In this document: piece by piece, positions 6,102-13,201 of the stretch
Position numbering within the stretch: position 1 is the stretch's first letter
How the letters are laid out: every line of letters begins with the position of its first letter
Assembly: GCA_964465665.1 (NCBI GenBank)
Contig: CAYXKM010000240.1
Location: 1 to 17,385 of the forward strand
Source: JAKEGN01 sp964465665
GTDB lineage: Bacteria; Pseudomonadota; Gammaproteobacteria; Steroidobacterales; Woeseiaceae
DNA: 17,385 nt
Direction of reading: 5' to 3'
Position numbers and translations under genes: made by a program
The notes under the pieces: generated by a model
The model's input: the letters and a program-made list of their open reading frames with translations, nothing else
The model's database searches: none
Told to the model about the DNA's origin: nothing

Positions 6102-6737
6102 TCAGTAGAAAGCCCAGTCGTCTATTACCAGCACCACTTTGCCCTGATCGTTCTGTGCCGTCAGGCGCCGCGGCATGGGTTGACCGCCCGCTTGCCGGTA
6201 CTGGTCGAACACGACTCGCCAGCCCTGCTGCAGGAGAGTCGCAAGCAGTCCATCGTCGCCGAATTCCATCTCAGCCGGTTCGTGTGGGTGTGGAATTCCG
6301 AGTGCCCAGTAACGCAAGCTGTCAACCGGAATGGTCCATCCGTACATGGCCTGCAACTCGGCTTCGGCATCGCGGATTTCGACTTCGGCACCGTTCTTGT
6401 CGGTGACCGTGAATTGCGAGCCGTACCCGGAAATTCTCACCGTGCCCGCCCCAAGCGGTCCGCCGATGCTGGCGCGAAAATCATTGTCCCGCTGCCACCA
6501 CCACAGACTGCCATTGAAGCCTTCGTCGCCGCTCTTTACGCCAATGCGCCCGTGAAATTCCCAGCGCGTGATCTCGTGCAGCACGAAACTGCGTGTCGAC
6601 CAGTCCGGCATGGCGGGCAATTCGGCGCTGCGCTGGCTGGCGCAGCCGCTGATAACAAGCAGCAGGACGGGAAACAGTGCTCGAAACTTCGGTGGCGATG
6701 GGGCTGCTTGCGAGACGACTGACTTCGGCAACTTCAA
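6102..6737 (-). CDS. lolB: Outer-membrane lipoprotein receptor LolB
   Basis: A 211-residue LolB, the outer-membrane receptor that takes lipoproteins from LolA and inserts them into the inner leaflet. The N-terminus has a signal peptide with lipobox Ile-Ser-Gly-Cys, the lipidated residue being Cys32. It is followed by the LolB segments Trp-Glu-Phe-His-Gly-Arg-Ile-Gly-Val, Ser-Leu-Trp-Trp-Trp, Gly-Pro-Leu-Gly-Ala-Gly, and a C-terminal Val-Leu-Val-Ile-Asp-Asp-Trp strand. There is no ATG or GTG before the signal peptide. The frame begins at TTG 6737, which overlaps the TGA of the TPR gene, so translation is probably coupled to it. A second TTG two codons later is possible. The C-terminus is complete. 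Downstream, ispE is absent and tRNA-Gln follows. Confidence 0.95.
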   Translation of the reverse strand: MKLPKSVVSQAAPSPPKFRALFPVLLLVISGCASQRSAELPAMPDWSTRSFVLHEITRWEFHGRIGVKSGDEGFNGSLWWWQRDNDFRASIGGPLGAGTVRISGYGSQFTVTDKNGAEVEIRDAEAELQAMYGWTIPVDSLRYWALGIPHPHEPAEMEFGDDGLLATLLQQGWRVVFDQYRQAGGQPMPRRLTAQNDQGKVVLVIDDWAFY

Positions 6738-8428
6738 TCGTCCGGGAAAATGCGTTCGCGCGTTCCTTGCAGGAGTTCGTTGTCCGGAAACCGGACTTCG
6801 GCATCGGCCAGTGCCTGGCGCGCTTCATCATGACGTCCGAGTTTCGACAGCACTTCAACGATATGCGATGCCACCTCCGGGTCCTTGAGCATCTCGTATG
6901 CACGCGTCAGCTCTGCCAGTGCCTTGTCATACTTGCCCTGGCGATACAGGACCCAACCGTAGCTGTCGATTATCGCTGCACTGTCCGGATCCAGTTCAAG
7001 CGCCCGCTTGATCAGCTTCGCGGCTTCGCTATATCTGTCGGTTCGATCCGCGAGCGTGTATCCGAGTGCGTTCAGTGACATCGAGCTGTCGGGCCAGCGA
7101 TCAACTGCTTCGCGGTAAAGGTCCACGGCATCGTCCAGCCTGCCCATGCGCAAAAGCAGCTCCGCTTTGCCGAGCATGACCTCCTCTCGATCGTCCTCGT
7201 AAGATATGACACGGTCGTATTCGGCCAGCGCCTCGTCGTATCGCTTCATCGAAGCCAGCAACTGCGCCTGCGCCAGGATCATGTCGACGGCATGGTTCGG
7301 ATGTGTTTCGCCAAACTTTTGCAGGTGCGCGATCGCTTCTTCGGGTTTCTCGAGTTCGTACAGCAGGTACGCGGCTCGGCGTTGCGAGATGACCGTATTC
7401 TGGCCGTGTATGACCTCAGAATACAGGTCGATGGCCCGCTCCCTGTCTTCGCGATGATCGGCAATACGCGCGAGGTAGTAGAACGCATCCATCGTGTAGC
7501 GCCCGGATGCCAGCAACTCCTCGAAGTCTGACTGCGCAACATCGAGATTTTCGAGTCGGAAATTGATGATTGCCATCAGTCGCAACGCGTCGGCGCGATC
7601 CGGCTGCTCGAGCATGATCTGGTTGACCTGCGACAATGCGTCGTCGTCGCGTCCGGCCGCCAGCAACATGATGGCGAGTTCGAGCCGCGCATCCGGATCC
7701 GGATCCGGGTCATCCCCGATGATCCTGGACGTGTACTCGATGGCCGCATCCTCGTCTCCGGCCAGCAGCAGCGAGCGGGCATACACGAGTTTTGGCTGTA
7801 TCCATTCCGGGTCGAGAGCTATCGCACGCTCGGCCCGCTTGCCGGCCTCGGCCGCGTCGGCGGCCTGCAGTGCCATGACGGCGGCAGCGTAATGCGCGTA
7901 CGCGGAGTCCTTGTAGGGTTTGGACAACCTGCGCATGAGCTCGTCAGCCAGCGCTGCATCTTCCTGTGACAGCAGCGGAATCAGGGAAACGAGTCTTTCG
8001 TCCGCCGGCTCGTCGCCCCGTTTCAGCAACTTCTCGAAATTCTTCTGCGACTGGCGGATATCGCCTTCGCGCAGCTGCAACTGCGCAACGTAAAGCAGTG
8101 CCTCATCGCTATCGTCGTCGAGCGCCACCCAGCGTTTCGCCGCGGCCAGGGCGTCCTTGTTGAAACCGTAGCTGTAAGCGATGCGAGCTGCCTGCTGCGC
8201 CACTTCTACGTCATCGCTGATCTCGGCCGCCTTGCGGTACGCCGCGACGCCCTCCTTGTAACGCTGCTGATCAAGCGCTTCCTGAGCCTCGGTGACGAGC
8301 TTGTCCACCGGGTCTGCAGTCTGCGCGAGCGCAGGTTGCCAGGCCAAGGCAACTGCAAGGACGAATCCGGAGGTCACACTGCGGACCGTCCGCAAGTACA
8401 CAAGTCTGCGATACATATTGCTGGTCAT
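6734..8428 (-). CDS. Exported tetratricopeptide-repeat protein
   Basis: A 564-residue protein of tandem TPR helices after a signal peptide (probable cut after Ala-Leu-Ala-Gln near residue 36). Helix pairs run to the end; the clearest are the last ones, with Leu-Gly-Tyr-Thr-Leu-Ala, Ala-Leu-Glu-Leu-Asp-Pro-Asp and Tyr-Gly-Trp-Val-Leu-Tyr-Arg-Gln-Gly-Lys. Orthologues next to lolB and divergent from hemA occur in Pseudomonas (PA4667-like), and their exact role is not established. The position suggests an envelope function linked to lipoprotein sorting, which is inference. ATG 8428 is chosen because it gives a compact signal peptide; ATG 8416 is equally possible, and the frame extends to 8476 without a good start. 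The 113-bp gap to hemA must hold both promoters. The stop overlaps the TTG start of lolB. Confidence 0.9.
   Translation of the reverse strand: MTSNMYRRLVYLRTVRSVTSGFVLAVALAWQPALAQTADPVDKLVTEAQEALDQQRYKEGVAAYRKAAEISDDVEVAQQAARIAYSYGFNKDALAAAKRWVALDDDSDEALLYVAQLQLREGDIRQSQKNFEKLLKRGDEPADERLVSLIPLLSQEDAALADELMRRLSKPYKDSAYAHYAAAVMALQAADAAEAGKRAERAIALDPEWIQPKLVYARSLLLAGDEDAAIEYTSRIIGDDPDPDPDARLELAIMLLAAGRDDDALSQVNQIMLEQPDRADALRLMAIINFRLENLDVAQSDFEELLASGRYTMDAFYYLARIADHREDRERAIDLYSEVIHGQNTVISQRRAAYLLYELEKPEEAIAHLQKFGETHPNHAVDMILAQAQLLASMKRYDEALAEYDRVISYEDDREEVMLGKAELLLRMGRLDDAVDLYREAVDRWPDSSMSLNALGYTLADRTDRYSEAAKLIKRALELDPDSAAIIDSYGWVLYRQGKYDKALAELTRAYEMLKDPEVASHIVEVLSKLGRHDEARQALADAEVRFPDNELLQGTRERIFPDD
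7691..7708. repeat. Three tandem ATCCGG hexamers inside the TPR gene
   Basis: ATCCGG is repeated three times without interruption. On the coding minus strand it encodes an in-frame Asp-Pro-Asp-Pro-Asp-Pro run in a loop between TPR helices, so slippage in whole units would change loop length without a frameshift. Confidence 0.8.
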
Positions 8429-8541
8429 GTTAAACCGGGTGATTGCTGATTTTGAAGCAGAAGTCATCACAGACAAGGAACTGCGTCATCAGTTCGCTTA
8501 TCATATGCACAAATTTTGCACCCGGAACCCCTTACGCTGTC

Positions 8542-9798
8542 ATGGCACTGCATATTCTCGGGCTGAACCATAACACGGCACCTGTCGAAATTCGCGAGCA
8601 AGTCGTGTTCGGTGGCGAAGCGGTCGGCCCTGCCCTCAAACGGCTGGCGGCACTGCACGGTGTGACCGAGGCAGTACTGCTGTCGACATGCAATCGAACG
8701 GAATTCTACCTCGAATCGGACACCGCTGGCGTACAGGAACTGGTGAACTGGTTGAAGAAAGAGCAGTCGCTGGGCGAGGACGCATCCAGTGCTCTGTTCA
8801 CATTGAACGGCGACGACGCCATTCGGCACCTGTTCCGGGTGGCCTGTGGACTCGACTCCATGGTGCTCGGCGAACCGCAGATTCTGGGCCAGTTGAAGGA
8901 TGCCTTTCGCCAGGCGGAACAGTCCGGGACCGTCGGCTCACAACTCAACCGGCTGTTCCAGCACACGTTTTCAGTTGCGAAAAAAATCCGTACCGACACT
9001 GAGATCGGCGCAAGCCCGGTATCCGTCGCCTACGCTGCGGTCAGCCTGGCCAACCAGTTTTTCGCCGGGTTCTCGCAACACACGGCGCTCCTGATCGGGG
9101 CCGGCTCAACGATAGAGCTAGTGGCACGTCACCTGGTGGCCAGGAGCATTGGCCGGTTGTTCATCGCCAACCGGGACATCGAACGTGCAAGGCAGCTCGC
9201 CGGCCGGTACAACGGCTTCGCGTTACCGCTTTCCGAACTCGGCGGCACGCTGCCGGATGCCGATATCCTGATCAGCTCGACGGCGAGCCCGGATATCGTC
9301 GTCACACTGGAGCACATGCAGCGAGCCGTTCGTGCGCGCAAAAGGAAACCGATCTTCGCCGTCGACATAGCGGTGCCACGAGACATCGATCCTGCCGTCC
9401 GACAGCTGCCGGATGTGTATCTGTATTCGATCGACGATCTTGACAAAGTCATCGTTGAGGGACAGAGCAGCCGCGAAGCAGCCGCTGTCGATGCCAATCG
9501 CATCCTCGACGAGGAGACGCAGCGTTACGTGAGCATCGAGCGCAGCAAGGAAGTCGCTCCCATCATAACGGCGCTCCGTGATCACGGCGATGCGCTGCGC
9601 GCCGAGGTGCTCGAGCAGGCTCGGAGGCGACTGGCCAGGGGCGCGGACAGTGACGAGGTACTCGAATTCGTCACTGCCTCGCTGCTGAAGAAACTACTGC
9701 ACCAGCCTAGTGTCAGGCTGCGTGAGGCCGGCGAAGCTTCGGACCGCAATTTCATCGAGGCGGCCCGCGAACTTTTCGGCCTTGCACGGGAAAAGTGA
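8542..9798 (+). CDS. hemA: Glutamyl-tRNA reductase
   Basis: A 418-residue NADPH-dependent glutamyl-tRNA reductase, the first committed step of tetrapyrrole synthesis by the C5 pathway: Glu-tRNA(Glu) to glutamate-1-semialdehyde. It starts Gly-Leu-Asn-His-Asn-Thr-Ala-Pro and carries the catalytic cysteine at Cys50 in Ser-Thr-Cys-Asn-Arg, the same position as in E. coli. The Gly-Leu-Asp-Ser-Met-Val-Leu-Gly-Glu-Pro-Gln-Ile segment follows, then the Rossmann motif Gly-Ala-Gly-x-Thr-Ile-Glu-Leu near residue 187, and a C-terminal dimerisation helix. ATG 8542 is chosen because it gives this alignment; the frame runs open upstream to 8443 with unrelated sequence. No strong ribosome-binding site is visible. 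prfA follows after 9 bases, the standard hemA-prfA operon. Confidence 0.97.
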   Translation: MALHILGLNHNTAPVEIREQVVFGGEAVGPALKRLAALHGVTEAVLLSTCNRTEFYLESDTAGVQELVNWLKKEQSLGEDASSALFTLNGDDAIRHLFRVACGLDSMVLGEPQILGQLKDAFRQAEQSGTVGSQLNRLFQHTFSVAKKIRTDTEIGASPVSVAYAAVSLANQFFAGFSQHTALLIGAGSTIELVARHLVARSIGRLFIANRDIERARQLAGRYNGFALPLSELGGTLPDADILISSTASPDIVVTLEHMQRAVRARKRKPIFAVDIAVPRDIDPAVRQLPDVYLYSIDDLDKVIVEGQSSREAAAVDANRILDEETQRYVSIERSKEVAPIITALRDHGDALRAEVLEQARRRLARGADSDEVLEFVTASLLKKLLHQPSVRLREAGEASDRNFIEAARELFGLAREK

Positions 9799-9807
9799 AG
9801 CCGGACC

Positions 9808-10890
9808 GTGAAAGAATCCATCAGGAACAAACTGGAAACGACGCGGGACCGCTTTGAGGAAATCGCGGCACTGCTTGCCGATCCCGAAATCATCGGCGCA
9901 CAGAACCGCTTCCGCGACCTGTCCCGCGAGTACGCCCGTCTGGATCCGGTGATTGGGCTTTTTCGTAAGTACGAATCCCTGCGAGCGGATATTGCTGCTG
10001 CCAGCGAGATGGCCGCCGATGCCGATGCGGAAATTCGCCAGATGGGCGAGGACGAGCTCGCGGCGCTGACCACGCGACAGCAGGAACTGGAAACGCAGCT
10101 GCAGAAAGCCCTGATCCCGCCCGACCCTTACGATAACAGCAACGTCTTCCTGGAAATTCGCGCCGGTACCGGAGGCGACGAGGCAGCCATATTTGCCGGC
10201 GATCTGTTTCGCATGTACTCGCGATTTGCCGAATCGATGCGCTGGCAGGTCGAAGTGCTGAGTTCGCGGGAAGGTGAGCACGGCGGCTATCGCGAGATCA
10301 TCAGCCGCATAGCCGGCAATGGCATTTACGGGACTCTGAAGTTCGAGTCCGGCGCGCATCGCGTACAGCGCGTGCCGGCAACGGAATCGCAAGGCCGAAT
10401 TCACACTTCGGCGTGCACGGTCGCGGTAATGCCCGAGCCTGACGAGCTTGAGGAAATCGAAATCAATGCCGGCGATTTGCGCGTGGATACCTACCGCGCA
10501 TCCGGTGCCGGCGGACAGCACGTGAACAAGACCGACTCTGCCGTGCGCCTCACGCACCTGCCATCCGGAATTGTTGTCGAATGCCAGGACGAACGCTCGC
10601 AACACAAGAATCGGGCACGTGCGATGTCACTGCTGCAGGCAAAGCTGCTCGATGCCCAGATCACGAAGCGCGCCACAGAACAGGCGCAGGCACGAAAGTT
10701 GCTGGTTGGCAGCGGCGACAGGTCCGAGAGAATTCGCACCTACAATTTTCCGCAGGGCCGTGTGACGGACCACAGGATCAACCTGACCCTGTACAAACTG
10801 GACGAGATTCTGCAGGGCAACCTGCAACAGGTCATCGGCCCGCTGATCCACGAGTACCAGGCCGACCAGCTGGCGGCGCTCGGCGCCTGA
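9808..10890 (+). CDS. prfA: Peptide chain release factor 1 (RF1)
   Basis: A 360-residue RF1, which reads UAA and UAG and releases the finished peptide. The stop-codon recognition tripeptide Pro-Ala-Thr is at residues 190-192, and the catalytic Gly-Gly-Gln at 235-237, in Gly-Ala-Gly-Gly-Gln-His-Val-Asn; both are at the usual positions. Pro-Ala-Thr distinguishes it from RF2, which has Ser-Pro-Phe. The start is GTG 9808, nine bases after the hemA stop, giving the normal N-terminus. The glutamine of GGQ is the target of PrmC, whose gene usually follows directly but here lies 3.7 kb downstream. A candidate terminator sits about 30 bases past the stop. Confidence 0.97.
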   Translation: MKESIRNKLETTRDRFEEIAALLADPEIIGAQNRFRDLSREYARLDPVIGLFRKYESLRADIAAASEMAADADAEIRQMGEDELAALTTRQQELETQLQKALIPPDPYDNSNVFLEIRAGTGGDEAAIFAGDLFRMYSRFAESMRWQVEVLSSREGEHGGYREIISRIAGNGIYGTLKFESGAHRVQRVPATESQGRIHTSACTVAVMPEPDELEEIEINAGDLRVDTYRASGAGGQHVNKTDSAVRLTHLPSGIVVECQDERSQHKNRARAMSLLQAKLLDAQITKRATEQAQARKLLVGSGDRSERIRTYNFPQGRVTDHRINLTLYKLDEILQGNLQQVIGPLIHEYQADQLAALGA

Positions 10891-10902
10891 ACGGTCGGCT
10901 CC

Positions 10903-11586
10903 TTATTTGCGCATGCCGCGCCTGGGCCATCCGGCCCGGACCATTTTTTCGCGTTGCCCGCGGCCGCCTTCGTGCACGGAACGTATGTCCGAGGTCGTGT
11001 AAACGGCATCCGGGTCGGTCTCGCGGATAGCCGCAAGCAACTGGCCGATCCGCCGCCGCGGCTCGACCACCAACACGATCTCGACCGCTTCCCGGCCAGG
11101 ACCGATGCCGGGAACGGCGACGGCATCCCAGCCTGCCGAACGCAGTGCCTCCGCCAGGTGCCCGTCGGATCGCCACGATATGGCACGCACCAGTTCGGAA
11201 CCGATGGCCACACGGGATTCGAGCAACATTCCAATATAATTGCCGGACGCATATCCGCCGGCGTACGCAATGATGAGGTACCAGGCATCTAGATTGGTGA
11301 TGACACTGCTGATTGCAATTATCCAGATCAGTACCTCAACAAATCCGATTGCGGTCGCCAGCACGCGGTATCCGCGAATGACCATGATGGTACGAAAGGT
11401 ACCCATGGATACATCGACGATGCGCGCAAAGAAAATCGCAAGCGCAAGCCAAAGTGGATTGACCGACGTAAAGTCGAGCAAATCGTGCTCTGCGGATGTC
11501 TCCTGTGCAATTGCCTGAAGCGAAACGGAGACAGTAAGCAGAACCGGGAAGACCTTCTTGAGCGCCCGAAGCAACATAGGCAGCAT
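10903..11586 (-). CDS. UPF0316 membrane protein (DUF5698 + DUF2179)
   Basis: A 227-residue protein of the UPF0316 family. The central membrane part has the family signature Ala-Arg-Ile-Val-Asp-Val-Ser-Met-Gly-Thr-Phe-Arg-Thr, followed by helices with Gly-Phe-Val-Glu-Val-Leu-Ile-Trp and Ala-Tyr-Ala-Gly-Gly-Tyr-Ala-Ser-Gly-Asn-Tyr-Ile-Gly (DUF5698). The cytosolic C-terminal part, from about residue 135, fits DUF2179, ending Asp-Pro-Asp-Ala-Val-Tyr-Thr-Thr-Ser-Asp-Ile-Arg. Function is unknown in the family. An extra N-terminal part of about 40 residues looks like a signal peptide plus linker and is unusual. ATG 11586 is used; ATG 11577 is possible. The 3' end is convergent with prfA, and the promoter region is shared with the divergent cupin gene. 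Confidence 0.85.
   Translation of the reverse strand: MLPMLLRALKKVFPVLLTVSVSLQAIAQETSAEHDLLDFTSVNPLWLALAIFFARIVDVSMGTFRTIMVIRGYRVLATAIGFVEVLIWIIAISSVITNLDAWYLIIAYAGGYASGNYIGMLLESRVAIGSELVRAISWRSDGHLAEALRSAGWDAVAVPGIGPGREAVEIVLVVEPRRRIGQLLAAIRETDPDAVYTTSDIRSVHEGGRGQREKMVRAGWPRRGMRK
10922..10949 (+). terminator. Candidate intrinsic terminator after prfA
   Basis: On the plus strand CTGGGCC and GGCCCGG form a 7-bp stem (one G-T pair) with loop ATCC. Four bases later there is a run of six T (10944-10949). It starts 32 bases after the prfA stop and lies inside the end of the convergent UPF0316 gene. The gap between stem and T run makes it imperfect. Confidence 0.45.
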
Positions 11587-11596
11587 CCATGTTTAT

Positions 11597-11624
11597 TCAA
11601 TCAGGGGAGTATAGTCCTGATTGA
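11597..11624. promoter_or_regulatory. Palindrome with -10-like boxes on both strands, candidate operator
   Basis: TCAATCAGG and CCTGATTGA form a perfect 9-bp inverted repeat around a 10-bp centre. The centre holds TATAGT on the plus strand (11610-11615) and TATACT on the minus strand (11608-11613), each one base from the -10 consensus. It lies between the divergent UPF0316 and cupin genes. No good -35 boxes are seen, so an activator or a repressor could be involved. Confidence 0.45.
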
Positions 11625-11656
11625 TTGTTACAGCATCGAAACCGACGGGACGCCGC

Positions 11657-12022
11657 ATGGAAATCAAAACCATCACTGACCTGATTTTCTTTGGCACGCA
11701 TGCACCGGAGTATTCCGAAACGCAGACCGCTGAAGAAAAATGCTTGCGCGGTCGGCCGATGCAAAGAACCTGGCACCACTTCACCAGTGAGGATGGAAGG
11801 TTTTTTGCCGGCATCTGGGAAGCCGACCCCGGGTGCTGGACGATCAGCTACACCGAAAACGAATTCTGCCAGATACTTTCCGGCCGCTCGGTCCTCCGGG
11901 ATGCATCCGGCGGCGAACGCGAGGTCCGCGCCGGCGACAATTTCACCATTCCGGCAGGATTCAACGGTGAGTGGGACGTGCAGGAAACGACACGCAAGAT
12001 CTACGTCATCTACGAGCCCTGA
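11657..12022 (+). CDS. Small cupin-domain protein
   Basis: A 121-residue single-domain cupin resembling the Cupin_3 group (PF05899, related to EutQ and ureidoglycine aminohydrolase cupins). The second half has the group's pattern: Ile-Ser-Tyr-Thr-Glu-Asn-Glu-Phe-Cys-Gln-Ile-Leu-Ser-Gly, Val-Arg-Ala-Gly-Asp-Asn-Phe-Thr-Ile-Pro-Ala-Gly-Phe, then Trp-Asp-Val-Gln-Glu-Thr-Thr-Arg-Lys-Ile-Tyr-Val. The usual metal-binding histidines of the cupin motifs are largely replaced, as in many Cupin_3 proteins, so catalysis is uncertain. ATG 11657 is preferred over TTG 11621, which lies in the palindrome; GGGA lies about seven bases before the ATG. It is convergent with the CGL gene, with only 5 bases between stops, and divergent from UPF0316. 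Substrate unknown. Confidence 0.8.
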   Translation: MEIKTITDLIFFGTHAPEYSETQTAEEKCLRGRPMQRTWHHFTSEDGRFFAGIWEADPGCWTISYTENEFCQILSGRSVLRDASGGEREVRAGDNFTIPAGFNGEWDVQETTRKIYVIYEP

Positions 12023-12027
12023 CTCGG

Positions 12028-13191
12028 CTAGCCTAATGCCTGTTCGAGATCGCCGATAAGATCGTCCGGGCCCTCGATGCCCACGGACAGCCGGATCAGC
12101 TGATCGCTGATTCCGAGTGCCGCCCGCTTTGCCGGCGCAACCGAGGCATGGGTCATGATCGCCGGGTGATCCACGAGACTCTCAACACCCCCGAGACTCT
12201 CGGCCAGTGCAAAGATCCTGCAGCGCTCGAGGAATGCCCGCGATTCCTTCAGCCCGCCCTTGATGAAAAAGGTAACGATCCCGCCAAAGCCGCTCATCTG
12301 CGAGCTGGCCAATGCATGTTGCGGGTGGGACTTGAGGCCCGGGTAAATCACGCGTTCCACATGCCGGTTTTTCTCCAGCCAGAGTGCTATCTGTAACGCG
12401 CTCCGGCAGTGACGCTCCATGCGCACGTCCAGTGTCTTCAATCCCCGCAGCGCAAGAAAACTGTCGAACGGACCCGGCACGGACCCTACCGCGTTCTGCA
12501 GGAAGGCCAGGCGCTCGGCCAGTGCATCATCGCCGGTTACCGCAATCCCTCCCACCATGTCGGAATGACCGTTCAGGAACTTGGTGACCGAGTGCATGAC
12601 GATGTTGCAGCCATATTCGAGCGGACGCTGCAGGTACGGGGTCGCGAAAGTATTGTCGGTGACCATGATAATGTCGTGCTGCTTCGCAATATCGGCGACG
12701 GCGCGCAGATCGACAACTTTCAGTAACGGATTGCTCGGTGTTTCAACCCAGATGAGTCGCGTATTGCTTTTCACGGCATTTCGCACTGCCTGGATATCGG
12801 TCATGTCCACGAAACTGAAATCCAGACCCGCACTGCGGCGCCTGACTTTCTCGAACAATCGCGTGCTGCCTCCGTAAATATCATCGAGTGCTATGACGTG
12901 GCTGCCGGTATCGATCAGCTCCAGTATCGTGGCAGTAGCTGCCAGGCCGGAACTGAACGCGAATCCATACTTCCCGGATTCAAGGTCGGCAACACAGCGC
13001 TCCAGTGCCTGCCGCGTCGGGTTTTGCGTGCGTGAATATTCATAGCCCTTGTGCACCCCGGGGCTCGACTGCACGTACGTCGAGGTCGCGTATATCGGCG
13101 TCATAATTGCGCCGGTATGCGGATCCGGTTCCTGGCCCGCGTGTATTGCCCGTGTGGCGAACGATTGCTTGTGGTTGTCCGATTTGCTCAT
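12028..13191 (-). CDS. Cystathionine gamma-lyase (or gamma-synthase), PLP enzyme
   Basis: A 387-residue Cys/Met-metabolism PLP enzyme. PLP lysine is Lys204 in Ser-Val-Thr-Lys-Phe; other family points are Tyr52 and Arg54 in Tyr-Ser-Arg-Thr-Gln-Asn-Pro-Thr, Ser-Ser-Gly-Leu-Ala-Ala near 80-85, Asp179-Asn-Thr, and the C-terminal Ala-Glu-Ser-Leu-Gly-Gly-Val-Glu-Ser-Leu. These are shared by gamma-lyase (cystathionine to cysteine) and gamma-synthase (MetB), and sequence alone does not separate them. The gene lies 10 bases after a cystathionine beta-synthase gene on the same strand, which favours gamma-lyase and reverse transsulfuration. No clear ribosome-binding site is seen, so translation may be coupled. 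Confidence 0.93.
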   Translation of the reverse strand: MSKSDNHKQSFATRAIHAGQEPDPHTGAIMTPIYATSTYVQSSPGVHKGYEYSRTQNPTRQALERCVADLESGKYGFAFSSGLAATATILELIDTGSHVIALDDIYGGSTRLFEKVRRRSAGLDFSFVDMTDIQAVRNAVKSNTRLIWVETPSNPLLKVVDLRAVADIAKQHDIIMVTDNTFATPYLQRPLEYGCNIVMHSVTKFLNGHSDMVGGIAVTGDDALAERLAFLQNAVGSVPGPFDSFLALRGLKTLDVRMERHCRSALQIALWLEKNRHVERVIYPGLKSHPQHALASSQMSGFGGIVTFFIKGGLKESRAFLERCRIFALAESLGGVESLVDHPAIMTHASVAPAKRAALGISDQLIRLSVGIEGPDDLIGDLEQALG

Positions 13192-13201
13192 AAAGTTTGC
13201 T

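Noticed and set aside
8443..8541. Longer start for hemA
   Set aside because: The extra 33 residues are unrelated to the family and would fill the divergent promoter region.
9694..10605. Minus-strand open frame of 303 codons
   Set aside because: Antisense to hemA and prfA, both certain.
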